Both the position numbers and the translations under genes were made by a program. The notes beneath the pieces were generated by a model. That model did no database searches and had not been told where the DNA came from. It saw nothing but the letters and a program-made list of their open reading frames with translations. Positions 1 to 7,844 of a stretch of 64,000 bases of DNA are shown piece after piece (the first letter of the stretch is position 1; each line of letters opens with the position of its first letter). The DNA comes from Acidocella aquatica (GTDB lineage: Bacteria > Pseudomonadota > Alphaproteobacteria > Acetobacterales > Acetobacteraceae): the NCBI RefSeq assembly GCF_030160635.1, contig NZ_BSOS01000094.1, positions 1-64,000 of the forward strand. Direction: 5' to 3'.

Positions 1-211
1 GCTTATCCCGGCTTCGTGACATTGAAATTGGCGCAAAAATCGTAGAAGGATATGGGTAAAAGAAAGCAGCCCGCAACGGTTACAATACTTCACCGCACGA
101 TGCACGATAGCAAATTTGCCCGAATTGCCCTGAATTTACCCCCGGGCGCTTACCTATTGCTTACCCGCAATTTGGCGAGAGCTGGATTGTTCTCATAACC
201 TATTGATTTTA
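1..211. other. Flanking DNA left of the attachment site, no gene seen
   Basis: I see no convincing coding region, RNA gene or long repeat here. It lies outside the inferred left end of the element, so it is probably host chromosome downstream of the original tRNA-Arg gene, or the end of another island sharing this insertion site. Confidence 0.4.
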
Positions 212-255
212 TGGCGGACCCGACGCGATTCGAACGCGTGACCTTTGCCTTCGGA
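212..255 (-). repeat. tRNA-Arg(CCG) 3' fragment, probable att site
   Basis: Read on the minus strand this stretch gives the anticodon loop (CTCCGAAG, anticodon CCG), variable region, T arm (with GTTCGAATC) and acceptor 3' strand ending in CCA of a tRNA-Arg. The 5' half is missing: from 256 on, the sequence no longer continues as a tRNA. This is the usual signature of an att site left when a tyrosine integrase recombines at the 3' end of a tRNA gene. The integrase gene starts 180 bp away. The intact tRNA should lie at the far end of the element, beyond this window. Which side is chromosome and which is element is inferred from the integrase position. Confidence 0.8.
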
Positions 256-258
256 GCG

Positions 259-408
259 GTATCGGAACGAATTTCCGGGGGTATCCGATACTACGATATT
301 GCACTCTAAAGCACTGAATTAACATTAAAAATCTTGATTTCTTTCCGAAATTCCTATCCTCTCATACGCCATGATTTTCCCTCAACTGCTTCCGTGGTGC
401 TTCCGTGG
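259..408. promoter_or_regulatory. Element end with inverted and direct repeats before int
   Basis: Just inside the att core is an inverted repeat, GTATCGG (259-265) and CCGATAC (285-291). Nearer to the integrase an 11-bp unit, TGCTTCCGTGG, occurs twice in perfect tandem (387-397 and 398-408). Such short repeats between att core and int are candidates for arm-type integrase or excisionase sites and for the int promoter. The role is inferred from position only. Confidence 0.4.
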
Positions 409-437
409 AAAGCGTAACGATTTAGGGCTTTAGGCGG

Positions 438-1796
438 ATGAGCAGGCTATCTAATCGTACTATCGCAGCCGTTGAACCGCAATCAAAGGACTATTTTCTT
501 TGGGACGATGATTTGCCCGGTTTTGGCCTTCGCGTGTTCCCTACGGGCAAGCGCAGCTTTCTGGTTCAATATCGAGCGGGCGGACGCACGCGCCGCTATA
601 CAATAGGCCCTCATGGGGTCTGGACACCCGAAGCCGCGCGTAAGCAAGCGCAGATTCTGCTCGCTGAGATTGCTCACGGCGAAAACCCAGCCGAACAACG
701 CCTGCTCGATATCAAGGCGATTACTTTAAAGGAGCTTTGCGAGCGCTATCTACAGGATGCGGACAGCGGGCTCATCCAAGGCAAAGGGCGGAGACCTAAG
801 AAGGCGTCGACCATAGTATGCGACAAAAGCCGAATTAACCGGCACATTGTCCCGCTGCTTGGTACCAGGCGGGTGAGAGACGTGACGTCTTCCGAGGTCA
901 CGCAGTTCCTCCGTGATGTTGCCCGCGGCAAGACGAAACTGGACGTGAAAACGAAGCGTCGGGGGCGATCCATCGTGCGCGGTGGAATAGGTGCTGCAAC
1001 ACGCACTGTTAGCTTGCTTGGCGGGATTTTTACCTATGCTTTGCAACTCGGCATCATTGACCGCAATCCCGTCCACGGAGTTCGGAAATTCGCTGATCAG
1101 AAAAAAAGCCGCCGGCTTAGCGAGGGTGACTACCGGCTGCTCGGCGAGATCATCCGTAAAGCCGCTGAGAAGGAACAACACCAAACCGCCGTGGACATGA
1201 TTCGCGCCATTGCCTGCACGGGCTGCCGGTTAGGAGAAATTGTAACGTTAAAATGGGCGGATATCGATGTCGAGAATAGTTGCATAAGATTTGGGGATAG
1301 CAAGGAAGGTGCCTCCACTCGTCCAGTCGGGCTTCCTGTAATGGACTTCTTCGATCGCTTGCGTCCAGATCGACAGGGCATCTACGTGTTTCCCGGCACA
1401 CAATCGGGCAAACCGCTCATTGGCTTTCCGAAATACTGGATCGCAATTCTGAAGGACACGGAGCTGTCCAGCATTACGCCGCATGTGCTCCGGCACAGTT
1501 TCGCGAGCATCGCCAATGACCTGGGCCTTACAGAGGTTACCATTGCGGCTTTGCTGGGACACTCCCGCGGAACAATCACGAGCCGTTATATTCATAGCGT
1601 TGACTCGGCCTTGATCATGGCAGCCGATACGGTAGCGGGCTATATTCAAGGGCTCCTTGATGGCGTGGAGTTCAAACGTCATTCCTATGCCTTTGATCGC
1701 GCTTCGCGGCAGGCCGTGCTGGATCGGCTGTTTGACCAACCCAAGAAGGGACAGACGAACGAGGATAGACTGCCCGTTGAGCCAGGGGCAGCGTGA
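438..1796 (+). CDS. int: Tyrosine recombinase / integrase
   Basis: The 452-residue protein has the layout of element integrases. An N-terminal arm-binding domain of the DUF4102 type spans about residues 1-90 (DDLPGFGLRVFPTGKRSF), a core-binding SAM-like domain about 95-225, and the catalytic domain is C-terminal. Catalytic residues are visible: Arg in CTGCRLGEI (about 264), HVLRHS (about 349-354), the histidine of LLGHS (about 375) and the tyrosine nucleophile in RYIH (about 383). It is placed directly beside the tRNA-Arg fragment and would catalyse insertion and excision of the element there. The ATG at 438 follows GGCGG at a short distance. The C-terminal tail after residue about 400 extends beyond the catalytic core and looks intact. 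Confidence 0.95.
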   Translation: MSRLSNRTIAAVEPQSKDYFLWDDDLPGFGLRVFPTGKRSFLVQYRAGGRTRRYTIGPHGVWTPEAARKQAQILLAEIAHGENPAEQRLLDIKAITLKELCERYLQDADSGLIQGKGRRPKKASTIVCDKSRINRHIVPLLGTRRVRDVTSSEVTQFLRDVARGKTKLDVKTKRRGRSIVRGGIGAATRTVSLLGGIFTYALQLGIIDRNPVHGVRKFADQKKSRRLSEGDYRLLGEIIRKAAEKEQHQTAVDMIRAIACTGCRLGEIVTLKWADIDVENSCIRFGDSKEGASTRPVGLPVMDFFDRLRPDRQGIYVFPGTQSGKPLIGFPKYWIAILKDTELSSITPHVLRHSFASIANDLGLTEVTIAALLGHSRGTITSRYIHSVDSALIMAADTVAGYIQGLLDGVEFKRHSYAFDRASRQAVLDRLFDQPKKGQTNEDRLPVEPGAA

Positions 1797-1819
1797 AGGT
1801 GATAGACAGTCCTGCCTTT

Positions 1820-2995
1820 TCAGGTTGGCAGCGGATCTGTGCCGCGATCAAGCAGGGCTAGGTAATCCGAGTAGGCGTAGATTCGACCGCGCTGCCGTCC
1901 CGTAGTCTCACGCACGACATCGATCCTGGCGAGATTTTCCAATGCTGTGCTGGCCGTTGGAAAGGAGACGGCGAGCTTCTCGGAGACGGTCTGGATGGTG
2001 ACGATCGGGCTGGCTTGCATCAATTCGTGGACCCGGAGCGCCGACGGCGCCGCGCGGCCGAGGCCGGCGATCGTCTGGCGATGGGCGTCGAACATGGCGA
2101 TCAGATCGCGCGCGGTCGCGGCAGCCTGTTCGGCGGTCTCCGCGACGCCGGTCAGGAAGAACTCCATCCAGGTCTCCCACGTCCCGGCCTGCCGGACCTC
2201 CTGCAGGAGCCGGTAATAATCGTCGCGTCGGGATTTCAAGAACAGGCTGAGATAGAGGATCGGCTCGCGCAGTACCCCCGCCTCGCACAGGATCAGCGTG
2301 ATGAGCAGCCTGCCCAGGCGCCCGTTGCCGTCGAGGAAGGGGTGGATGGTCTCGAACTGGACATGGGCCAGGCCCGCCCGGATGAGCGGGGGCAGTGCCG
2401 CATCCTCGCTGTGCAGGAAGCGCTCGAGTGCATCGAGGCATTCGTCCAGCCGGTTCGGCGGCGGCGGCACGAACAGGGCGTTGCCGGGCCGGGTTCCGCC
2501 GATCCAGTTCTGCGAGCGGCGGAATTCGCCCGGTTGCTTCGCGGCGCCCCGTCCCGATTTGAGCAGGATGGCATGCATTTCGCGGATCAGCCGGAGCGAC
2601 AGGGGAAATCCGCCCCGCATCCGGGAGACGCCATGCTCGATCGCCGCGACGTAATTCGAGACCTCGGTCACGTCGTCGAGTTCGACCGACGGCGCCTCGT
2701 GATTTTCGAATAGCAGCAGGTCTGACAGCGACGATTGCGTCCCCTCGATCTGCGAGGACAGGAGGGCTTCCTTGCGGACGTACATGTAGAGGAACAAAGG
2801 CGTCGAGGGCAGGATCGTCGTCACGCCGTCGAGGCGCCCTACCGCGGCGATGGCGCGCTCATAGACCTGCATGAACCGCCCGAGTTCGAGCGGCGGATTC
2901 GGCGGCAGCGGGGCAGGTACGTAGGCGCGCACGCGCTCGCCTCCCGCGCTCGTTTCGACATAGGCGCCGAGCCTTTGGTTTTCTCCGTTCGTCAC
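1820..2995 (-). CDS. Fic family protein (probable AMPylase), class II
   Basis: Fic enzymes transfer AMP, or related groups, from a nucleotide to hydroxyl side chains of target proteins. The core motif HPFLDGNGRLGRLL is complete, with the catalytic His and the phosphate-binding DGNGR loop. An N-terminal SSQIEGTQSS matches the inhibitory (S/T)xxxE(G/N) helix, which places it in the class with an N-terminal autoinhibitory helix. A Fic_N region precedes the core and a winged-helix-like segment (TVSEKLAVSFPTASTALENL) follows, so it may bind DNA and regulate itself. The frame is open from a GTG at 3019, but a GTG at 2995 has AAAGGA six bases upstream and gives a 391-aa protein, so I chose it. A large imperfect palindrome lies just upstream. 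The end is tail-to-tail with the integrase. Confidence 0.9.
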   Translation of the reverse strand: MTNGENQRLGAYVETSAGGERVRAYVPAPLPPNPPLELGRFMQVYERAIAAVGRLDGVTTILPSTPLFLYMYVRKEALLSSQIEGTQSSLSDLLLFENHEAPSVELDDVTEVSNYVAAIEHGVSRMRGGFPLSLRLIREMHAILLKSGRGAAKQPGEFRRSQNWIGGTRPGNALFVPPPPNRLDECLDALERFLHSEDAALPPLIRAGLAHVQFETIHPFLDGNGRLGRLLITLILCEAGVLREPILYLSLFLKSRRDDYYRLLQEVRQAGTWETWMEFFLTGVAETAEQAAATARDLIAMFDAHRQTIAGLGRAAPSALRVHELMQASPIVTIQTVSEKLAVSFPTASTALENLARIDVVRETTGRQRGRIYAYSDYLALLDRGTDPLPT

Positions 2996-3007
2996 GTGCG
3001 ATCCTTT

Positions 3008-3069
3008 AATTAGCGCCACACGTTATTAAAGCATAGCGCCATATATCTTAATAGCGTGCGCCGCTAATT
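3008..3069. promoter_or_regulatory. Imperfect palindromic operator upstream of fic
   Basis: A roughly 62-bp imperfect inverted repeat has outer arms AATTAGCG (3008-3015) and CGCTAATT (3062-3069) and inner matches CACG/CGTG and TATTAA/TTAATA. It starts about 13 bp upstream of the preferred fic start, so it is well placed as an operator. The winged helix of the Fic protein is the simplest candidate ligand (inference). Confidence 0.5.
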
Positions 3070-3266
3070 CAAGGCTCCGCAGCGGTCACTTCGCGGTCTA
3101 GGATCGCATAGAACGTCTCTGTGACCTCGGGTACCCGGCAATGCTCGACAAGGGCGCCCGACTCAAGCTCGTCGCGGACAACAATTGGAGGCACTACGCG
3201 ACGCGGGCAAAATGAGAGATCAACTATGGACTATTAAATTAAAATATTGATCTAAATAGGTCATAT

Positions 3267-3590
3267 TTGCCCCATTTTGAAAACACTGAGGAACTGCGGC
3301 TGGAGCTTGGTCAAGCCATTCGTGCACGGCGGATCGGACGCGGCTGGTCCCAGGAGAAAGCGGCCTTGTGCGCCGGCATGGGGCTTAGCACCTGGAAGCG
3401 GATGGAGGCGCGCGGGCCGAGTCTCGCGGAGAATCTGATCAACGCCGCCCTCGCCCTGCGGTGCGAGGAAGGGCTTGCCCAGCTCTTTCCGGCACCGGCC
3501 GCCGCCAACCTCGATGAGCTTTTGCAGCGCCAGGCGGCTACTGCGGGTAAGCCCCGCCAGCGGGCGCCGCGGCGTAAGGCGACGCCGTGA
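3267..3590 (+). CDS. hipB: HipB-like XRE regulator, duplicate copy
   Basis: A 107-aa helix-turn-helix protein of the XRE/HipB type; the HTH is the region LGQAIRARRIGRGWSQEKA. It is a close paralogue of the regulator at 7527-7844, with most of the HTH and the tail (LDELLQRQAA, KPRQRAPRRK) identical. The start is a TTG, because alignment with the paralogue leaves no ATG near the N-terminus. It overlaps the first codon of a hipA fragment by 4 bp, as in the intact copy. Its toxin partner is truncated, so it may now act alone or cross-regulate the intact copy (inference). Confidence 0.8.
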   Translation: MPHFENTEELRLELGQAIRARRIGRGWSQEKAALCAGMGLSTWKRMEARGPSLAENLINAALALRCEEGLAQLFPAPAAANLDELLQRQAATAGKPRQRAPRRKATP

Positions 3591-3688
3591 AGCTGGCGCC
3601 CGGCAAGCCCCTTTCAGTCGCGCTCGCTTTTGAGCCAAGCGGGGAAACGCTCAGAGCCGCCCGGCTGGCAATGGATGGATGGTATTAA
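3587..3688 (+). pseudogene. hipA: Truncated hipA remnant
   Basis: From a GTG overlapping the hipB stop, 33 codons read as VKLAPGKPLSVALAFEPS and on to LAMDGWY before a TAA. The first 29 or so match the N-terminus of the intact HipA at 7841 (MKLAPGTPLSIALAFEPA, LAMDGG). The rest of the kinase is absent, replaced by the end of the convergent HipA-fusion gene. This is a decayed copy of the hipBA operon present 4 kb downstream. Confidence 0.75.
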
Positions 3689-5529
3689 CGCCTGAAGGCT
3701 GTGGCCCGCTCGGTCACGATCGTGATCACCTTATTTCGCATAGACTTGGCCGAATCAGAACGCCCAACAAAATCCGGCAGAAGCAGCGAGGCCGCGCACT
3801 CCAATAATCGAGCTGCAACTTCCGTCAGCGCCGCCTCAGCTTTGCCAGCAGGCAGGCCGATCGAGCGTGCCAGGGCCAGGAAGTCCTGCGGGCTTAACCG
3901 GTCGTCCTTGCCATTGAGCTTCAGCGCCATATGGTCGCCGCCAACTCCGGGGAAAACGCGCGTGGTGACGGCATCATAAAGTGGCGCGAACCGAACCGAC
4001 GTAAATTCCTTGGCTCCTGCGGCCACCGCCTTGAGCATGGCGAGGTTCTTCAGGTGCATGTCGCCGTCGGCGATGAGCCAGGCAAAGAGGGCGCGACGGA
4101 ACAGGATATCGAGATCCGCCTCAGGCTCGGTGGAGAGCGGCCGCAAGCCCTTGGCCATGCGTTCGATGGTGCCATCATATTTCGCTGTTGCCGGCAGGTC
4201 GAGGATTGAGCAGAAATCCTCCAGAGCAAGTCGGCGTTGGTCGTCCGCACCACGCCGGATATCGAAGCGTTCGACAACCAGTGCGGGTGGCATGCCGTTG
4301 GGCATTTCAATGAGCGCCGCCGCCGGAACGTCGAAACCCACGGCGCGTCCAAACTCAAGGCAGAGCCATTCCACGATCGGTAGCGCCTCGAACCCTGCGG
4401 TACCAGTTGGCTTGAGGATGTGTGTGAATGGCTGGTCGATGGCCGCAACGAGAGTGCCGTCAGCGCCGAGGCTCATTGGCGCCTTGATCTGAACACCCGA
4501 GAGGCGAGGCGTCTCCGCATGCGTAAACATACGCGCAAGGTTCTGCTCGAGGGTCTCTTCAATGTCCCCGCGCGCCGGTCCGGCATAGCGTCCTGTAAAG
4601 CGGCCTGCATCGGTGAATGCCGCCAGTGGCGTGATGAGGATATCGACCGGCAAGGCCGCCAATTCCTCGAGGCTTTCGACGATGGCGATGTTCGACATAT
4701 AACGCCGGCCCCGGCGCAACGCATCGCGCTCGTCGCGTTCGTGCAGCACCTTCGCGAGCCAGCCTTCCGGCAGGAGTGATTCGATGAAGGCTGGAAGCTT
4801 TCCCGGCGTGGTCTCTCGTACCAGCACCGGCGCGGAGCGCCTTTGCGGCTCCCAACGCCATTCGAAGCCGTCATGCCGCAGCCGGCCAAGTACATCGCCA
4901 TGCCAGGCAACAAGAAGGCTGAACGCCGCCTTGTTGACCTGAGGTCTGGATAATCCTGGCTGGGCCAGGAGGAAACGCTCCGCCGCCTCGCCTTCGCGGT
5001 ACCATTCATTTTCGCGTGCGAGCGTCCAGACCGCGTCTGCCACAGCCTGCGGAGAGCCATGCTCTTCAACCAGGCGCACCATCATCTGTGTTCGCATTTC
5101 TGTGGTGACAGCGCTGGCATGCTCGCTCCTTAGCCTGAACGCCTCCAGGAAACGTTGACGTGGCGATGAGACATCGACGCGCAACTCACCTAAATCGTCG
5201 CCGATAACTGCGCTGGCCGTCGCCGGATGCGGTGGCGCCTGGTTCTGGACGATCTCCAGACTGCGTAGCCGGGTACGTTGATTGCGTTTGCCGCTGATAA
5301 AGAGACGTCCATCCGGCGTAGGGGCCAGGAGGACTGCACTGGCGGATGAAAGGTAGGCTGTCGGATAAAGATAATGGGCAATACGGACTGCATGACCAAG
5401 GATCGCGGCCTCAGCATTCGCATCGTGATTTACATAGACCCCGCGGACAAGCTGTACCAACTCGCCCGTTTGGGCCAGAAGATGCGCCCGCTTTGCATCG
5501 ATAGTCTCGCCTACAAGGTGGATGGCCAT
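3685..5529 (-). CDS. HipA-family kinase with N-terminal AbiEi-like domain
   Basis: HipA toxins are Ser/Thr kinases, the best known of which phosphorylates GltX. The C-terminal ~400 residues carry the family marks: SGVQIKAPMS, the ATP-site lysine in FTHILKPTGT, VERFDI, catalytic loop GDMHLKNL (about residue 490) and the metal-binding Asp in PLYDAVTT (about 515). The N-terminal ~160 residues are not HipA. ELVQLVRGVYV and YPTAYLSSASAVLLAP followed by RLFISGKRN resemble the winged-helix and linker of AbiEi-type antitoxins. Toxin and DNA-binding antitoxin-like parts thus appear fused in one chain, with no separate hipB. The frame opens at 5544, but ATG 5529 gives MAIHLVGETI and leaves the operator outside the gene. 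Two matching palindromes lie immediately upstream. The AbiEi assignment is by eye only. Confidence 0.85.
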   Translation of the reverse strand: MAIHLVGETIDAKRAHLLAQTGELVQLVRGVYVNHDANAEAAILGHAVRIAHYLYPTAYLSSASAVLLAPTPDGRLFISGKRNQRTRLRSLEIVQNQAPPHPATASAVIGDDLGELRVDVSSPRQRFLEAFRLRSEHASAVTTEMRTQMMVRLVEEHGSPQAVADAVWTLARENEWYREGEAAERFLLAQPGLSRPQVNKAAFSLLVAWHGDVLGRLRHDGFEWRWEPQRRSAPVLVRETTPGKLPAFIESLLPEGWLAKVLHERDERDALRRGRRYMSNIAIVESLEELAALPVDILITPLAAFTDAGRFTGRYAGPARGDIEETLEQNLARMFTHAETPRLSGVQIKAPMSLGADGTLVAAIDQPFTHILKPTGTAGFEALPIVEWLCLEFGRAVGFDVPAAALIEMPNGMPPALVVERFDIRRGADDQRRLALEDFCSILDLPATAKYDGTIERMAKGLRPLSTEPEADLDILFRRALFAWLIADGDMHLKNLAMLKAVAAGAKEFTSVRFAPLYDAVTTRVFPGVGGDHMALKLNGKDDRLSPQDFLALARSIGLPAGKAEAALTEVAARLLECAASLLLPDFVGRSDSAKSMRNKVITIVTERATAFRR

Positions 5530-5530
5530 G

Positions 5531-5618
5531 GGATTATCTCGCATTTTAGATGCGTGTTAATCCTACCTAAGGCGAGAACAGTCAAGAATTATCGCGCACC
5601 TGAAATGCGTGATAATTC
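5531..5618. promoter_or_regulatory. Twin 33-bp palindromic operators of the HipA-fusion gene
   Basis: Two inverted repeats, 5531-5563 and 5586-5618, align to each other base by base over 33 bp. Both have outer arms close to GRATTATC and GATAATYC and an inner right half containing ATGCGTG. Their centres are 55 bp apart, close to five helical turns, so two dimers would sit on the same face. The first abuts the start codon. Autoregulation by the gene's own N-terminal winged-helix domain is the obvious inference. Confidence 0.65.
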
Positions 5619-5703
5619 TCGCGGCCGGGGGCTCGCGCTCCCAGTGTCGACTTCCCGCCGCATTTGGCACGCCAATCTGGGCGGCTATGGATTAAGGTCT
5701 TAT

Positions 5704-5726
5704 ATAAACGACCATAAGGCGTTTAT
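5704..5726. promoter_or_regulatory. Inverted repeat upstream of orphan XRE gene
   Basis: ATAAACG (5704-5710) and CGTTTAT (5720-5726) form a perfect 7-bp inverted repeat with a 9-bp spacer, 24 bp before the start codon at 5750. The location and size fit an XRE operator. Confidence 0.45.
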
Positions 5727-5749
5727 GATCGTCAACACGAGACTTTATC

Positions 5750-6082
5750 ATGCGATCAACCGTCACTGACACGCTGCCACCGAGGGTCAAACGTGCGCTC
5801 ACGAAACTGGGCGCGGACGTCGCGCTCGCCCGCAAGAAGCGCAGTTTGACGGCCGTGATGATGGCCGAACGGATTGGCGTCGTGAAGAGCACCTATCTCA
5901 AAGTCGAGAAGGGTGATCCCTCGGTAGCGTTGGGAACCTACGCCATGACCTTCTTCGTTCTGGGCCTTGGCGATGTCCTGGGCGAAATCCTCGACGCGCG
6001 GCGTGACGACCAGGGGCTTCTCCTCGACGTCGCGCGTATGCCGAAAAGAGTGCGCCCGCCCAAACCGCCGAGGGCATTATGA
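5750..6082 (+). CDS. XRE-family regulator (HipB-like)
   Basis: A 110-aa protein with an XRE helix-turn-helix at about residues 20-60 (LGADVALARKKRSLTAVMMAERIGVVKSTYLKVEKG). The length and fold class fit antitoxins of HipBA-like pairs. Its stop overlaps the ATG of a 19-codon frame by 4 bp (6079-6138), the arrangement expected for a toxin partner, but no toxin follows. It is probably an orphan whose partner was deleted. An inverted repeat upstream suggests autoregulation. Confidence 0.8.
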   Translation: MRSTVTDTLPPRVKRALTKLGADVALARKKRSLTAVMMAERIGVVKSTYLKVEKGDPSVALGTYAMTFFVLGLGDVLGEILDARRDDQGLLLDVARMPKRVRPPKPPRAL

Positions 6083-6138
6083 AGGACGATCTGCTTCCAT
6101 ATCGGGATGAGGCTCTCGGTCGATACACGGCGCGATGA
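6079..6138 (+). pseudogene. Possible 5' remnant of a lost toxin gene
   Basis: An ATG overlapping the XRE stop opens a 19-codon frame (MKDDLLPYRDEALGRYTAR). The 4-bp overlap is typical of coupled antitoxin-toxin genes, but the peptide is too short to place in a family. It could equally be chance. Confidence 0.25.
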
Positions 6139-6167
6139 TCAGCAAGCCGGCCTGCTATTTGCGGGAG

Positions 6168-6244
6168 TTGGGTACAAACACAATTTTTGTACCCAAAAAA
6201 TTCAGTTGACTTGAGTTGGCTACAAATCATAAGTTTGTACCCAA
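6168..6244. promoter_or_regulatory. Twin 29-bp operators before the nucleotidyltransferase gene
   Basis: Two inverted repeats with arms TTGGGTACAAA and TTTGTACCCAA around a 7-bp spacer lie at 6168-6196 and 6216-6244. The first is perfect over 11-bp arms; the second has one changed base (TTGGCTACAAA). Their centres are 48 bp apart. Between them TTGACT (6206-6211) is a good -35 candidate, so the second repeat would cover the -10 region and the start of transcription. Strong repression by a dimeric regulator is inferred. The regulator is not identified. Confidence 0.7.
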
Positions 6245-6256
6245 CGGAGCAAAGTC

Positions 6257-7369
6257 ATGGAGCTTCAGAAGCTTTCCACCACACATCAGGTTATGTTTTC
6301 GGACCTAATCTCAAAGTCGCTCGACGCCGATTTTGAGGAACGGCTCCCTCTGGGTGGCAGTTTTCAAAAGAAGACGGTCAAGGACCGCGACTATTGGTAT
6401 TATGTTTCGCCCATGACAAATGGACAGCGGACCAAGAAATACATTGGACCTGTGTCCGATGAGGAAATTTCGTCAAGGGTAAAAAAGTTCAATGAACTGA
6501 AAAGTGACTACGGTCAGCGCAGGGATATCGTTCGATCGCTGATAGCTGCCGGCCTTCCATCGCCATCCAGGATCGCGGGTGATTTAGTAGAGGTGCTGGC
6601 ACAGGCCGGCATTTTCAGGCTTCGAAGCGTATTGGTTGGAAGCGTGGCTTTTCAGACATATTCAGGCTACCTGGGGGTCAAAATCAAAGAGGCATTGTTG
6701 ACGACAATCGATGTCGACTTCGCCCAATTTCACGCAATCTCCGTAGAGATCGATGATAAGATGCCGCCCATCCTTGAGACCCTCAAGAATGTCGATGAGA
6801 CCTTTAAGGCCATCCCACATTTGAACGATGCCGGCACGACAAAATACAGAAATGGGGAAGGGATCGATGTCGAGTTCCTGACGCCGAATACCGGATCGGA
6901 CAAGCACCAGGGCAAGGCAACAGCTATGCCGGCGCTCGGTGGAGTCAGTGCAGAGCCGCTGCGGTTCCTTGACTTCTTGATCCACAAACCAATCCGTTCT
7001 GTTCTGCTGCATAGGGCAGGAATTGCCGTAACGGTGCCCGCGCCGGACCGGTACGCCGTACACAAACTCATAGTCTCGGTTTCGAGGCAAAATGATCATG
7101 CCGGCGCAGAGAAATCATACAAGGACACCCAACAGGCGTCCGCACTCATCCTCGCACTTGATATGGGGAGGCGATCGGACGAGCTGGGCGAGGCGTGGAT
7201 GGAAGCCTGGAAGCGTGGCCCAAATTGGCGTGATCGTTTGGAGAAAGGCGTATCGCGTCTTGATCAGGACACCAAAATCATCCTGAAAAAGGCAATTGAC
7301 AAAGCCTGTGCATTGGAAAGGGTCAACGCAGAGGATTATTATGGGCCAAATACCTTTTTGGCCGCGTGA
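6257..7369 (+). CDS. GSU2403-family nucleotidyltransferase-fold protein
   Basis: A 370-aa protein resembling the GSU2403 nucleotidyltransferase-fold family. Visible features are an N-terminal YYVSPMTNGQRTKKYIGP segment, the NTase glycine-serine element LVGSVAFQTYSGYLG (about residue 120) and the acidic pair in TTIDVDFAQ (about 157), which would bind metal. Proteins with this fold often serve as toxins or antitoxins that modify tRNA or proteins, but this family's substrate is not something I can state. No partner gene is adjacent in the same direction. It is preceded by GGAGC and the twin palindromic operators, so it is tightly regulated. Base composition is a little more AT-rich than the backbone. 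Confidence 0.75.
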   Translation: MELQKLSTTHQVMFSDLISKSLDADFEERLPLGGSFQKKTVKDRDYWYYVSPMTNGQRTKKYIGPVSDEEISSRVKKFNELKSDYGQRRDIVRSLIAAGLPSPSRIAGDLVEVLAQAGIFRLRSVLVGSVAFQTYSGYLGVKIKEALLTTIDVDFAQFHAISVEIDDKMPPILETLKNVDETFKAIPHLNDAGTTKYRNGEGIDVEFLTPNTGSDKHQGKATAMPALGGVSAEPLRFLDFLIHKPIRSVLLHRAGIAVTVPAPDRYAVHKLIVSVSRQNDHAGAEKSYKDTQQASALILALDMGRRSDELGEAWMEAWKRGPNWRDRLEKGVSRLDQDTKIILKKAIDKACALERVNAEDYYGPNTFLAA

Positions 7370-7526
7370 AGCAGCCGAGCGAATTCAAAGCCGATATACA
7401 CACAGGCTGTTCCACCCCAACAATTCTCCGCGGAAATCAAGGCCCCAGCCGCCATTTATCCTTTTGTAAATATCAATTATGAACTATTATCTTGAGTATT
7501 TTCACATAAAATGTCATAAATGAACC

Positions 7527-7844
7527 ATGTTAAAGACACCAGAGGAACTGCTGTTGGAGCTGGGCCAGGCCATCCGTGCTCGTCGGCTAGGGCGCGGCTG
7601 GTCACAAGAGGAAGCCGCGACGCGCGCCGGCATGGGGCTCAGCACCTGGAAGCGCATGGAGGCTCACGGGCCGAGCCTCGTCGAGAACATGATCAACGCC
7701 GCCTTTGCCCTGAGCTGTGAGGACGGCCTCAGTCAACTCTTTCCGGCCCCGGCTGCGTCCAATCTTGATGAACTCCTTCAGCGCCAAGCCGCCGCAGTGC
7801 GCAAACCCCGCCAACGGGCGCCCAGACGGAAGCCGACGCCATGA
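7527..7844 (+). CDS. hipB: HipB-type antitoxin / XRE regulator
   Basis: A 105-aa XRE protein with the HTH in LGQAIRARRLGRGWSQEEAATRAGMG. Its stop overlaps the hipA start by 4 bp (ATGA), the usual coupled antitoxin-toxin order. A near-identical regulator at 3267-3590 shows that the module was duplicated within the element. The AT-rich 157 bp upstream shares short blocks with the region before the other copy, so both probably respond to the same repressor. Confidence 0.9.
   Translation: MLKTPEELLLELGQAIRARRLGRGWSQEEAATRAGMGLSTWKRMEAHGPSLVENMINAAFALSCEDGLSQLFPAPAASNLDELLQRQAAAVRKPRQRAPRRKPTP

Noticed and set aside
212-255. Functional tRNA gene
   Set aside because: Only the 3' half is present; D arm and 5' acceptor strand are missing.
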